From: Thermodesulfobacteriota bacterium
GTDB lineage: Bacteria > Desulfobacterota > Desulfobacteria > Desulfobacterales > Desulfosudaceae
Direction of reading: 5' to 3'
Assembly: GCA_040753795.1 (NCBI GenBank)
Contig: JBFMDX010000004.1
Location: 269,331-333,330 of the forward strand
DNA: 64,000 bases
Shown: piece by piece, positions 45,022 through 53,110 of the stretch
Numbering within the stretch: the stretch's first letter is position 1
Layout: every line of letters starts with the position of its first letter
Position numbers and translations under genes: made by a program
Notes under the pieces: generated by a model
Told to the model about the DNA's origin: nothing
Database searches by the model: none
What the model saw: the letters and a program-made list of their open reading frames with translations, nothing else

Positions 45022-45600
45022 GTCATTCCGGGACGTACACCAGAATCCAGTGTCAAACTGACAGCAGTCGTTTTTATCTTGTCTGAAACTTCCTCCTCGT
45101 CATGCCGGCCCCCGAGCCGGCATCCAGCATAAAATTTTGGATCATCTCCCGATTAGTTGGACTATAAAACTGCATAATTTTCCTGGTTGAGCCGATGGGT
45201 TTCGGTAGGGTTCAAGGGGTCAAGGATTCAAGGGGCCAAGTGAACAACCGTAATGAACCCTGACGAATGCGTTAAACCTCGATGAGGGATTGAAGCCCGG
45301 CCATTATTCACGGGTGGTTCCGGCATCATTTGGAAAAACGACTTGCCAGGGGAAAAGAACATAGCGCTAATAGAGAATTGATAGAGGTGATTATATAATC
45401 TATCAATAACAAACACTTGGCCCCTCGATCCCTTGAATCCTTGGCCCCTCCGTACCAACTAATTTGGAGAAGAACCAAAATTTTATATTATTCATCTTTT
45501 CTGGACCCCGGATTGGAGTCCGGGGTGACGAGGAGGATTGTGCTTAAGCCGGCGGCTTCACTGGATGCCGGCTCACGCTCCGCTGGCCGGCATGACGAGG
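45022..45600. repeat. Nested inverted-repeat block (REP-like units) without genes
   Basis: This roughly 0.6-kb gene-free stretch contains three concentric pairs of reverse-complementary arms. The outer pair is 45091-45126 with 45561-45600 (CTGGATGCCGGCTC...CCGGCATGACGAGG units). The middle pair is 45121-45163 with 45454-45496 (around CCAAAATTTTAT). The inner pair is 45205-45242 with 45413-45450 (TTCAAGG/CCTTGAA units). Further related units lie at 45022-45050 and 45504-45538. I see no credible open frame or RNA gene inside. Confidence 0.65.
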
Positions 45601-45610
45601 CGTCTTGTTG

Positions 45611-46375
45611 CTATCTGCCGCAGGTTTTTTTCCGCACCTGTCGCAGCTGCTCCAGGGCGTCTTTTTTCAACTGATCTTCGGTGGTTGTGGATGCGGCCCT
45701 GTCAAAGGATTCCTCCGCTTTTTTGTAGTTTCCCGCGGCGGCATAAGCCCGGCCCAGATCATAATGGAAAACAGGGATGTTGGATTTGATTTTCACCGCT
45801 TCTTCCAGGCTTTGAACGGCTTTTTCCGGGTTTCTCATTTCCAGATAGGTTTTGCCCATCCAGTGGGCTGAAAAGGGGTAATCCGGCTTCAACTCCCGGC
45901 TGGCCTGAAAATGTTCCAGGGCCTTGCGAAAGTCTCCCTTGTAAAAGTAAGCCTGGCCGATCATCAAATGAGGAAAATGGGGCGTGGCGTAAAGATAGTT
46001 GTCCACCAAGGGCTCCAGGGTTTCGATGGCCTTGTCCCACTCTTTTAACTCCATGTAAATCGCGCCCAGATTATTCCGGGCGGAAGAAAAGTCGGGTTTG
46101 AGGACCAGGGCCTTCTGATAATATTCGATGGACGTGTCAAACTTTTTCTTTTCATAGTAAAAATTGCCCATGTCGTAATGAACATGGGCATCCGTGGGAT
46201 CCAGTTCCATGGCCTTCTGCAGTTCCCGGTAGGCCGCGACATATTTTTTTTCCGCCAGGTAGGCTTCTCCCAGCTTGCGGACCTGCTCGGCTTCGATTTT
46301 GTTTTTTGTTTCCGTCGTGGCGCAGCCGGTGATGATCAGAATCAAAACAACCGATAACCAGAAAAAGGGTCTCAT
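45611..46375 (-). CDS. TPR-repeat outer-membrane lipoprotein (PilF/PilW-like)
   Basis: 254 residues. A signal peptide ends in LIITGCATTE (lipobox). Six tetratricopeptide repeats fill residues about 30-240, with canonical MGNFYYEKKKFDTSIEYYQKAL and LGAIYMELKEWDKAIETL units. This layout is that of the type IV pilus pilotin PilF/PilW, which helps insert and assemble the PilQ secretin. A pil operon lies 4.2 kb away on the opposite strand, which agrees but is not proof. A general TPR lipoprotein is the alternative. It lies 11 bases downstream of thrC on the same strand. Confidence 0.83.
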   Translation of the reverse strand: MRPFFWLSVVLILIITGCATTETKNKIEAEQVRKLGEAYLAEKKYVAAYRELQKAMELDPTDAHVHYDMGNFYYEKKKFDTSIEYYQKALVLKPDFSSARNNLGAIYMELKEWDKAIETLEPLVDNYLYATPHFPHLMIGQAYFYKGDFRKALEHFQASRELKPDYPFSAHWMGKTYLEMRNPEKAVQSLEEAVKIKSNIPVFHYDLGRAYAAAGNYKKAEESFDRAASTTTEDQLKKDALEQLRQVRKKTCGR

Positions 46376-46386
46376 TGTTTTTATCC

Positions 46387-47880
46387 TTATTCTTTTGTCG
46401 TCAACTGCAGGCGCCGGGCGATTTCCCGGGCGGTTTCCTTTATCAGGCGGTTCGCCGGTTTTTTTCCGTCGGTCGAAGCGGCTGCTTCCGGAATGGTGAC
46501 CAGTTGGGGCGTATTGATCAGTTCGGGATCGGGCGTTACGTTATATGAAGGAGGGAAACAGTTGTCAAAATACATCTGTTGAAAGTTGGCGAATTTCAGG
46601 GCATGGGCGGTTGAGTCCAGAATGGCCGTTTCGTTGGGGCCGACCAGGTTGTCCCGGATGGCGGCCGCCAGCCCGGCCAGGCTTTCTCCGCCGTGGGTGC
46701 AGACGATGTTGCCGTGGCGGTTGGCGATCAGCTGCCAGTCCATGATCTGCTGCTCGGTCACTTCGGTGATAAAAATCTTGTTGCCGCCGCCGACGGCTTC
46801 GTATCGCTTGGCCAGATGAATGACCCGGGGCATGGATACGGGGTTGCCGATCATGGCGGCCTGGGCCACGCTGGATTTCACCTCCACCGGGACAAATTTC
46901 CGCCGGGCCGGATCCGGTTCCCGGTAGTAACGGAACACCGGGTTGGCGTGGCTGGACTGCACCCCGATGATTTTCGGCAGGGCGGTGATGATCCCGGTCT
47001 GAAAGAACTTGAGGAACCCGCTCATGATGGCGGTGATATTGCCGGCGTTGCCGATGGGCACCACCACCACTTTATCGGTCAGGTCATAGGAAAAATCCTG
47101 GGCGATTTCATAGGAGTAGGATTCCTGGCCGAGAATGCGCCAGGCGTTTTTGGAATTGAGCAGGGTAACGTTGTAGGTTTCCGACAACTCCTCCACCACC
47201 TTCATGCAATCATCGAAGACCCCGGGGATTTCAAACACCGCCGCGCCGTTTCCCAGGGGCTGGGAAAGCTGCTGCGGGGTGACCTTTTTGTGGGGGAGCA
47301 GAACCGCCGATTTTATCCGTGGTTTTAAATAGGCCGCGTAAAGGGCGGCCGACGCGGAGGTGTCTCCGGTGGAAGCGCACACGGCCAGCACGTCGGCCAG
47401 GCTGCCGTTTTGCAGCAGATAGTTGATGCGGGAGAAGGCACTGGCCATGCCCCGGTCTTTGAAAGAGGCGCTGGGGTTCTGGCCCTCATTTTTAAAGAAG
47501 AAACGAAAGCCCACTTTCCGCTGCAGCGCCGGACTGGCTTCAATAACCGGTGTGCGGCCTTCTCCCAGCCAGACAATGGCATCCAGGGGCATGTCGGGCC
47601 CGATGAATTCGTGAAAGAGATACACCCCCTTGAGGGCGGGCAGGTTGAGGCTTTTTCGAAAATCGTAAATCCGGCGCCAGTCCGGTCCCGGGATTTCCTT
47701 CAACCGTTCAAACTGACTGTCTTCGATCATCAGCACGCTGCCGCAGTCCGGGCAGGTGTACAGGAGTCTTTCGATGCCGTGGGTCTTGTCGCAGCCGATG
47801 CAGCGATACAGCAGCGCCCCCCGTTTTTTCGGGATCAGGTGGTCTCTTATGTCCGCGGGAAAATCGGTCGGATTTAGCAT
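46387..47880 (-). CDS. thrC: Threonine synthase
   Basis: 497 residues. An N-terminal zinc-ribbon-like element has C-x2-C pairs ([10 protein letters not shown] and [10 protein letters not shown]). The PLP-dependent fold-type II domain carries the lysine in [11 protein letters not shown] (about 138-148), the SASAAL segment after DTS, and the glycine-rich phosphate loop PIGNAGNI. It makes threonine from O-phosphohomoserine. The start overlaps the end of serS by 7 bases. The length agrees with the longer, zinc-ribbon-bearing bacterial forms. Confidence 0.92.
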   Translation of the reverse strand: MLNPTDFPADIRDHLIPKKRGALLYRCIGCDKTHGIERLLYTCPDCGSVLMIEDSQFERLKEIPGPDWRRIYDFRKSLNLPALKGVYLFHEFIGPDMPLDAIVWLGEGRTPVIEASPALQRKVGFRFFFKNEGQNPSASFKDRGMASAFSRINYLLQNGSLADVLAVCASTGDTSASAALYAAYLKPRIKSAVLLPHKKVTPQQLSQPLGNGAAVFEIPGVFDDCMKVVEELSETYNVTLLNSKNAWRILGQESYSYEIAQDFSYDLTDKVVVVPIGNAGNITAIMSGFLKFFQTGIITALPKIIGVQSSHANPVFRYYREPDPARRKFVPVEVKSSVAQAAMIGNPVSMPRVIHLAKRYEAVGGGNKIFITEVTEQQIMDWQLIANRHGNIVCTHGGESLAGLAAAIRDNLVGPNETAILDSTAHALKFANFQQMYFDNCFPPSYNVTPDPELINTPQLVTIPEAAASTDGKKPANRLIKETAREIARRLQLTTKE

Positions 47881-49151
47881 GATAGCGTTTCCAGGGAGTC
47901 CATGTAGGGCCGAAGCGTCTCCGGAATGGTAACGGAGCCGTCCCGGTTCTGATAGTTTTCCAGCACCGCCGCCAGGGTTCGGCCCACGGCCAGGCCGGAG
48001 CCGTTGAGCGTATGCACGAACTCCGTGCCTTTCTGGCCGTCCCGTTTGAACCGGATGTTGGCCCGCCGGGCCTGAAAACTCTCAAAGTTGCTGCATGATG
48101 AAATTTCCCGGTATTTCTGCTGGGCTGGAAACCAGACCTCCAGATCATAGGTCTTGGCCGATGAAAAACCCAGGTCGCCGGTACACAAAGACACCACCCG
48201 GTAGGCCAGTCCCAGGCGCCGCAGGATCTCTTCGGCGTTGGCCAGCAGACTGTCCAGTTCCTGGTAGGAGTGCTCCGGCAAAACCAGTTTTACCAGCTCC
48301 ACTTTGTTGAACTGGTGCTGCCGGATCAGCCCCCGGGTGTCTTTACCGTAAGAACCCGCCTCCGAGCGGAAACAGGGGGTATAGGCGGCGAATTTAGCGG
48401 GCAGGTCTTTTTCGGACAAGATCTCATCCTGGTAAATATTGGTTACCGGTACTTCCGCCGTGGGGATCAGGTAAAAATCCCAGTTTTCCAGCTTGAACAG
48501 GTCGGCTTCAAACTTCGGCAGCTGACCGGTGCCGGTCATGGTCTTCCGGTTGACGATAAACGGCGGCAAACATTCCCGGTAGCCGTGCTCCCGGGTGTGA
48601 ATGTCCAGCATGAAGTTGATCAGGGCTCTTTCCAGCCGGGCACCGGCGCCGGTCATCAGGGGAAACCGGGCGCCGGCGATTTTGGCGGCCCGTTTAAAGT
48701 CGATGATGCCCAGGGCCTCTCCCAGATCCCAGTGAGCCAGGGGCGTAAAATCAAAAGCCGGGGGGGCACCCACGGTTTTGACGACGGGATTGTCTTCCTC
48801 GCTGCTGCCGACCGGGACCGAGTCGTGGGGAATGTTGGGCAGGCGCATCAGCAGTTCGGAAACCGCCTGTTCGTTGCCGGCAAGCGCTTCCTCTATTTCC
48901 TTGATTTGGTTGGAGACCTCCCGCATTTCCGTGATCAGGGCGGTCGCGTCCTGGCCGTTTTTTTTGCTGCGGGCGATGGCGTCGGAGGCAACGTTTCTCC
49001 GGTGGCGAAGGTCTTCGCTCCGGGCCAGAAGGTCCCGCCGCTTTTCGTCATAAGAAACAAATTCATCAATAATTCCGGGATTTTCTTTTCGGTTTCCCAG
49101 GGATTTTTTGACGATTTCCAGGTTCTGTCTGATAAATTTTATGTCAAGCAT
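47874..49151 (-). CDS. serS: Seryl-tRNA synthetase
   Basis: 425 residues, standard length. The N-terminal tRNA-binding coiled coil (about 28-105) is followed by the class II aminoacyl-tRNA synthetase core: motif 2 [24 protein letters not shown] (about 259-282), and motif 3 [16 protein letters not shown] (about 390-405). It charges tRNA-Ser and tRNA-Sec. It overlaps thrC by 7 bases and is the first gene of the serS-thrC-TPR lipoprotein run. Confidence 0.97.
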   Translation of the reverse strand: MLDIKFIRQNLEIVKKSLGNRKENPGIIDEFVSYDEKRRDLLARSEDLRHRRNVASDAIARSKKNGQDATALITEMREVSNQIKEIEEALAGNEQAVSELLMRLPNIPHDSVPVGSSEEDNPVVKTVGAPPAFDFTPLAHWDLGEALGIIDFKRAAKIAGARFPLMTGAGARLERALINFMLDIHTREHGYRECLPPFIVNRKTMTGTGQLPKFEADLFKLENWDFYLIPTAEVPVTNIYQDEILSEKDLPAKFAAYTPCFRSEAGSYGKDTRGLIRQHQFNKVELVKLVLPEHSYQELDSLLANAEEILRRLGLAYRVVSLCTGDLGFSSAKTYDLEVWFPAQQKYREISSCSNFESFQARRANIRFKRDGQKGTEFVHTLNGSGLAVGRTLAAVLENYQNRDGSVTIPETLRPYMDSLETLSC

Positions 49152-49272
49152 TGTTTTCGGTAGTTTCGTGCTTAAATTTTAGGCGGTTCCATGAACTGCA
49201 GGCGTTATTTCGCTATGTAAACTTATTTTTTCTATCATAACCCCCCGTTGGAGTCAATAGATTATTATCAGC

Positions 49273-49301
49273 TTGACTTTATTCTATTTTTGTCATATTT
49301 A
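49273..49301 (+). promoter_or_regulatory. Candidate sigma-70 promoter upstream of the 5-FTHF cyclo-ligase gene
   Basis: TTGACT at 49273-49278 and TATTTA at 49296-49301 are 17 bases apart, 51 bases ahead of the start codon, in an AT-rich divergent intergenic region. The -10 is weak, so this is a moderate prediction. Confidence 0.4.
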
Positions 49302-49351
49302 GAAAGATTAATACAAAACGCCAAATTCTACGAGAGGATTGAAGGTAACCC

Positions 49352-49939
49352 ATGGATGACGTGAAAGAAATCAAAAAAGAAATCCGCAATGATATTGCCA
49401 AAAAACTGGGGTCTTTTTCCAAGGGAGAGGTGTCGGCCAAAAGCCGGCTGATCGAAAAACGACTCATGGAATTCGCTAATTTCGTGGAGGCCCATGTGGC
49501 GCTGATGTATGTCAGCCGATCCGGCGAAGTCGATACCCAGCGGATTGTCAAGCATTGCTATCTTTTCAATAAAATTGTCGTCATGCCGTTCTATGACGCC
49601 AGAAATAAAAAGGTGCAGCTGCTGAAGGTGGACAATCCGGAAACCGACCTGATTTCCACGGAGGAGCAGGACGTGGCCCCGGACCCGAAGCGCTGCCGAA
49701 TGGTTCCGGTGGACAGTATCGAAATCGCCATTATCCCGGGCCTGGTGTTTGATGAAAAAGGGGCCCGCATCGGTCTGGGATCCGGCATTTACGACAAGTT
49801 GATTCCGCGGCTTCCGGCCACTACCCGGAAGGTATCCCTGGCGTTTGAGGACCAGATTATTCAGCAGGTGCCCAAAGGTTCCATCGATCGGTATGTCGAT
49901 ATCATTATAACGGAAAAGCGGACGATTTATAAGATATAG
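49352..49939 (+). CDS. 5-formyltetrahydrofolate cyclo-ligase
   Basis: 195 residues. The family core is PGLVFDEKGARIGLGSGIYDKLI (about 130-152), corresponding to the PGLAFD-x-x-G-x-RLGxGxGYYD nucleotide-binding signature, and the basic segment KKEIRNDIAKKL at the N-terminus fits too. The enzyme converts 5-formyl-THF to 5,10-methenyl-THF with ATP, protecting folate-dependent C1 metabolism. It lies 7 bases before pcm, with which it probably forms an operon. Confidence 0.9.
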   Translation: MDDVKEIKKEIRNDIAKKLGSFSKGEVSAKSRLIEKRLMEFANFVEAHVALMYVSRSGEVDTQRIVKHCYLFNKIVVMPFYDARNKKVQLLKVDNPETDLISTEEQDVAPDPKRCRMVPVDSIEIAIIPGLVFDEKGARIGLGSGIYDKLIPRLPATTRKVSLAFEDQIIQQVPKGSIDRYVDIIITEKRTIYKI

Positions 49940-49946
49940 CCGCTTT

Positions 49947-50612
49947 ATGGAAAAAGATGATATCCGATACGCCCGCCGCCGGGAACTGATGGTCAGCAAC
50001 CAGTTGATGAACCGGGGCATATCCGATTTCCAGGTGCTGGAGGCCATGAGCCGGGTTCCCCGGCATCTGTTCGTCAGCAAAGCGTTTATGGACAAGGCCT
50101 ACGAAGATCACCCCCTGCCCATCGGCGAACAGCAGACCATTTCCCAACCTTATATCGTCGCTGAAATGACCCAGGCCCTGCAGCTGGGCAAAAAAGACCG
50201 GGTGCTGGAAATCGGCACCGGATCGGGGTATCAGGCGGCCATTATCGCCCAGATCGCTTACCGGGTTTACACCATCGAACGTAAACATTCGCTTTTTCTG
50301 CAGGCGCGCTCCCTGTTTGACCGTCTGGGTTATTATAATATCGTCACCCGGTATTCGGATGGCACGCTCGGCTGGCCGGAGAAAAGTCCCTTTGACGCGA
50401 TTATCGTAACGGCCGGTGCTCCGGAGATACCGGCGGCCCTGGTGAACCAGCTGGCCGTCGGCGGACGGCTGGTGGTTCCGGTGGGGGGGGAGGCTTCCCA
50501 GCAGTTGATCAAACTGGTCAAGGAACCCAACGGCCGGGTGCGGGCCACGGAACTGGGCGGGTGCCGTTTTGTCAAGCTGATCGGTGAGCAGGGCTGGCGC
50601 GTTCCCTCCTGA
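49947..50612 (+). CDS. pcm: Protein-L-isoaspartate O-methyltransferase
   Basis: 221 residues. SAM-binding motif I VLEIGTGSGYQAAI (about 89-102), the active-site segment QQTISQPYIVAEM (about 62-74) and the domain end VGGRLVVPVGGE match the family. It methylates isoaspartyl residues as the first step of repairing aged proteins. It follows the 5-FTHF cyclo-ligase after 7 bases and converges with coaD. Confidence 0.95.
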   Translation: MEKDDIRYARRRELMVSNQLMNRGISDFQVLEAMSRVPRHLFVSKAFMDKAYEDHPLPIGEQQTISQPYIVAEMTQALQLGKKDRVLEIGTGSGYQAAIIAQIAYRVYTIERKHSLFLQARSLFDRLGYYNIVTRYSDGTLGWPEKSPFDAIIVTAGAPEIPAALVNQLAVGGRLVVPVGGEASQQLIKLVKEPNGRVRATELGGCRFVKLIGEQGWRVPS

Positions 50613-50627
50613 CGGACAGGGCGATTT

Positions 50628-51128
50628 TTATCCCGCCTGTTTACCGCGGGTTTCCGCGATTTTTCTGATCAGCCGTTCTTCCACGAACGGCGGTACCATG
50701 CCGGACACATCGCCGCCGAACGAGGCCGCTTCCTTGATAATGGAGGAACTGGTAAAAATCCATCGCAGACCGGTCACCAGGAAAATGGTCTGAATGTCAC
50801 GGTTTAACCGCCGGTTCATCAGGGACAGCTGGAACTCATAATCAAAATCCGATACCGCCCGCATGCCCCGCAGAATGACGGCCGCTTTTTTCTGCGCGGC
50901 ATAATCGATCAGCAGGCCTTCAAAGGAGTCCGCTTCGGCGCCGGGCAGGTCGGCCAGGCTCTGCTCGATCATCTCGATCCGCTCCTCAACGGTAAAGAGC
51001 GCTTTTTTGGCCGGATTGTGAAGCACGGCCACGATAATTTTATCGAAAATATCCAGTCCTCTTCTGACAATGTCCAGATGGCCGTTGGTGATTGGATCAA
51101 ATGATCCCGGATAGATGGCGATTTTCAT
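50628..51128 (-). CDS. coaD: Phosphopantetheine adenylyltransferase
   Basis: 166 residues, normal CoaD length. The nucleotidyltransferase signature YPGSFDPITNGHLDIVRRG (about 6-24) contains the T/HxGH-like active site, and the later MRAVSDFDYEFQLSLMNR segment is diagnostic. The protein transfers AMP to 4'-phosphopantetheine in coenzyme A synthesis. It is the last gene of the DUF4390-ntrY-ntrX-rsmD-coaD run, as often seen for the rsmD-coaD pair. Confidence 0.96.
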   Translation of the reverse strand: MKIAIYPGSFDPITNGHLDIVRRGLDIFDKIIVAVLHNPAKKALFTVEERIEMIEQSLADLPGAEADSFEGLLIDYAAQKKAAVILRGMRAVSDFDYEFQLSLMNRRLNRDIQTIFLVTGLRWIFTSSSIIKEAASFGGDVSGMVPPFVEERLIRKIAETRGKQAG

Positions 51129-51146
51129 TGGGGCTCTCCTTGTTGG

Positions 51147-51710
51147 TTAATTTGTCCCATACTCCAGAAAAGAAACGACCGTTTGACCGTAACGCCGTTG
51201 ATCCAGCAGATGAAAGCGGCCGCTTTCTTCCTCCGCCGGTTCCCGGGGCGAATGTTCCAGAACGACCATCGAACCGGGTTTCAGAAGTACGGTTCCGGCA
51301 AGGGCCGCCAGGGCTTTTCCGACCGTGTCACGGTTATAGGGCGGATCCATGAAGACAATGTCGAACATCAGCTGCAGGTGGACCAGTCCGGACAAATTTC
51401 GGGTCGCGTCCTGGCGGATGATTCCGGCCGCTGACGACAGGCCGCAGGCCTGAAGGTTTTGTCTGATAACAGCCAGGGCCTCCGGTCTGCTGTCGACAAA
51501 AACGGCCCGGGCCGCCCCCCGGCTCAACGCCTCAATGCCCATGGCGCCGGTTCCGGCGAACAGGTCAAGCACGACGGCGTTGTCAATCCGGGAAAAAAGG
51601 ATGTTGAAGATGGCTTCCCGGACGCGACCGGCGGTAGGGCGAACGGCCATTCCCCTGGGAGAGACCAGTGACCTGCCCCTGCACCTGCCGCCGATGATCT
51701 TGAGGCTCAT
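51147..51710 (-). CDS. rsmD: 16S rRNA (guanine966-N2)-methyltransferase RsmD
   Basis: 187 residues. Marks are the N-terminal IIGGRCRGRSL and RPTAGRVREAIFNIL, the SAM motif VLDLFAGTGAMGIEALSRG (about 48-66), and the catalytic FMDPPYN (about 119-125), the NPPY/DPPY motif of amino-methyltransferases. It methylates G966 of 16S rRNA during 30S assembly. Its start overlaps the ntrX stop by 4 bases. Confidence 0.95.
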   Translation of the reverse strand: MSLKIIGGRCRGRSLVSPRGMAVRPTAGRVREAIFNILFSRIDNAVVLDLFAGTGAMGIEALSRGAARAVFVDSRPEALAVIRQNLQACGLSSAAGIIRQDATRNLSGLVHLQLMFDIVFMDPPYNRDTVGKALAALAGTVLLKPGSMVVLEHSPREPAEEESGRFHLLDQRRYGQTVVSFLEYGTN

Positions 51711-53068
51711 TTCCTTTCCAGCTCTTTGAGCTTCTGTTGGATATAACTCCGGCCGACGCCGATGGCCTTAGCCGTTTTGGTGATATTGCTGTCGTTCTGC
51801 AGCAGCTTGCTTTTTACGAATTCTTTTTCAAAAGCGTTCCGGGCCTGCTTAAGGGTTTCATAGGAGAAGAAGGGGTTCTGGGCTGATTTGGGGGCGCCGA
51901 CATTTTCCGGATTGTACGGGGCCGGAAGATCGCCGGCGTCGATCGTTTCCGCATCCGTCATGATGGTCAGTCTTTCCATGAGGTTTTTCAGCTCCCGGAC
52001 ATTGCCCGGCCAGTGATAGTGACAGAGCAGGTCGACGGCTTTTTCCGTCAGTTTTTTTGGCGGCAGGTGTTTCTGTTGAGCCTGTTTTTCCAGAAAAATC
52101 CGGATCAGTTCGGGGATGTCCTCCAGGCGATGCCGTAATGGTGGAACTTCAATGGGAATCACATTGAGGCGGTAATAAAGGTCTTCCCGGAACCGGCCTT
52201 CCCTGATTTCGCTTTCCAGATCTTTATTGGTGGAAGCGATGACCCGGACGTTGACGGCCAGCGTCCGGGTGCTGCCGAGACGCTGAACCTTCTGCTCCTG
52301 CAGAGCGCGCATGAGTCTGGCCTGGGTGTTTGAGTTCATGTCGGCGATTTCATCCAGAAACAGCGTGCCGTTATTGGCCAGCTCGATTTTCCCCGAAGAC
52401 TTGGTAGCCGACTTGTCGGCGGGGTTTTTCTCGTGGCCGAACAGATCCCGGTCGATGAGATTGTCCGGGATGGCGGCGCAGTTGATGTCGACGAACTGTT
52501 CTTCCGCCCGGGGGCTGAGCAGGTGAATCATTCTGGCCGCCATTTCCTTGCCGGAACCGTTTTCACCGGTGATCAGTATCCAGGCATCGGACGGGGCCGC
52601 GACGGCAATCTGTCGTTTCAACTCGAGGGTGGCCGGGCTGTTGCCGTCGATGGCGTTTTCTTTCAGGGCTTTGGTTCGCAGGTACCGGTTTTCCTCTTCC
52701 AGCCGACGGAAGTTCAGGGCGTTGTTGATTTCCACGATAACCTTGTCGATGGAAATCGGCTTTTCGATGAAATCAAAAGCCCCGATTTTGGTGGCGTTTA
52801 CGGCGGTTTCAATGGTGCCGTGCCCCGTGACCATGATGACCGGGATGTGGGGGTTGGTGGCCCGGATTTCCTTCAGGGTTTCAATGCCGTCGATGCCCGG
52901 CATCCAGATGTCCAGAAGAACAATATCCGGCGGGTCCTGCCCGATGATTTTCAGCGCCTCGTATCCATTGGACGCGGTTATCACTTCAAACCCTTCGTCC
53001 GTCAGCAGTCCTTCAAACGGCTGCAAAATCGATGGTTCGTCATCAACAATCAGTACGGTCGGAAACAT
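51707..53068 (-). CDS. NtrX-like response regulator, AAA+ domain without a GAFTGA loop
   Basis: 453 residues. The receiver has VLIVDDEPS and D53 in VLLDIWMPGID. The AAA+ domain has Walker A GENGSGKEMA (about 167-176) and Walker B GTLFLDEIAD. A Fis-type helix-turn-helix ends the protein (about 420-450). Between Walker A and B, where sigma-54 activators have GAFTGA, the sequence is NPADKSATKS, so the sigma-54-contacting loop is missing. This is as known for alphaproteobacterial NtrX, which can act independently of sigma-54. It pairs with the kinase gene just upstream, 42 bases away. Confidence 0.9.
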   Translation of the reverse strand: MFPTVLIVDDEPSILQPFEGLLTDEGFEVITASNGYEALKIIGQDPPDIVLLDIWMPGIDGIETLKEIRATNPHIPVIMVTGHGTIETAVNATKIGAFDFIEKPISIDKVIVEINNALNFRRLEEENRYLRTKALKENAIDGNSPATLELKRQIAVAAPSDAWILITGENGSGKEMAARMIHLLSPRAEEQFVDINCAAIPDNLIDRDLFGHEKNPADKSATKSSGKIELANNGTLFLDEIADMNSNTQARLMRALQEQKVQRLGSTRTLAVNVRVIASTNKDLESEIREGRFREDLYYRLNVIPIEVPPLRHRLEDIPELIRIFLEKQAQQKHLPPKKLTEKAVDLLCHYHWPGNVRELKNLMERLTIMTDAETIDAGDLPAPYNPENVGAPKSAQNPFFSYETLKQARNAFEKEFVKSKLLQNDSNITKTAKAIGVGRSYIQQKLKELERK

Positions 53069-53110
53069 GGTTAATCCTGTATGACGGTTATGCCGATCAT
53101 GGTCATAGTC

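Noticed and set aside
45022..45600. Possible CRISPR array in the repeat block
   Set aside because: Units are inverted rather than direct, unequally spaced and of varying sequence; no cas genes are nearby.
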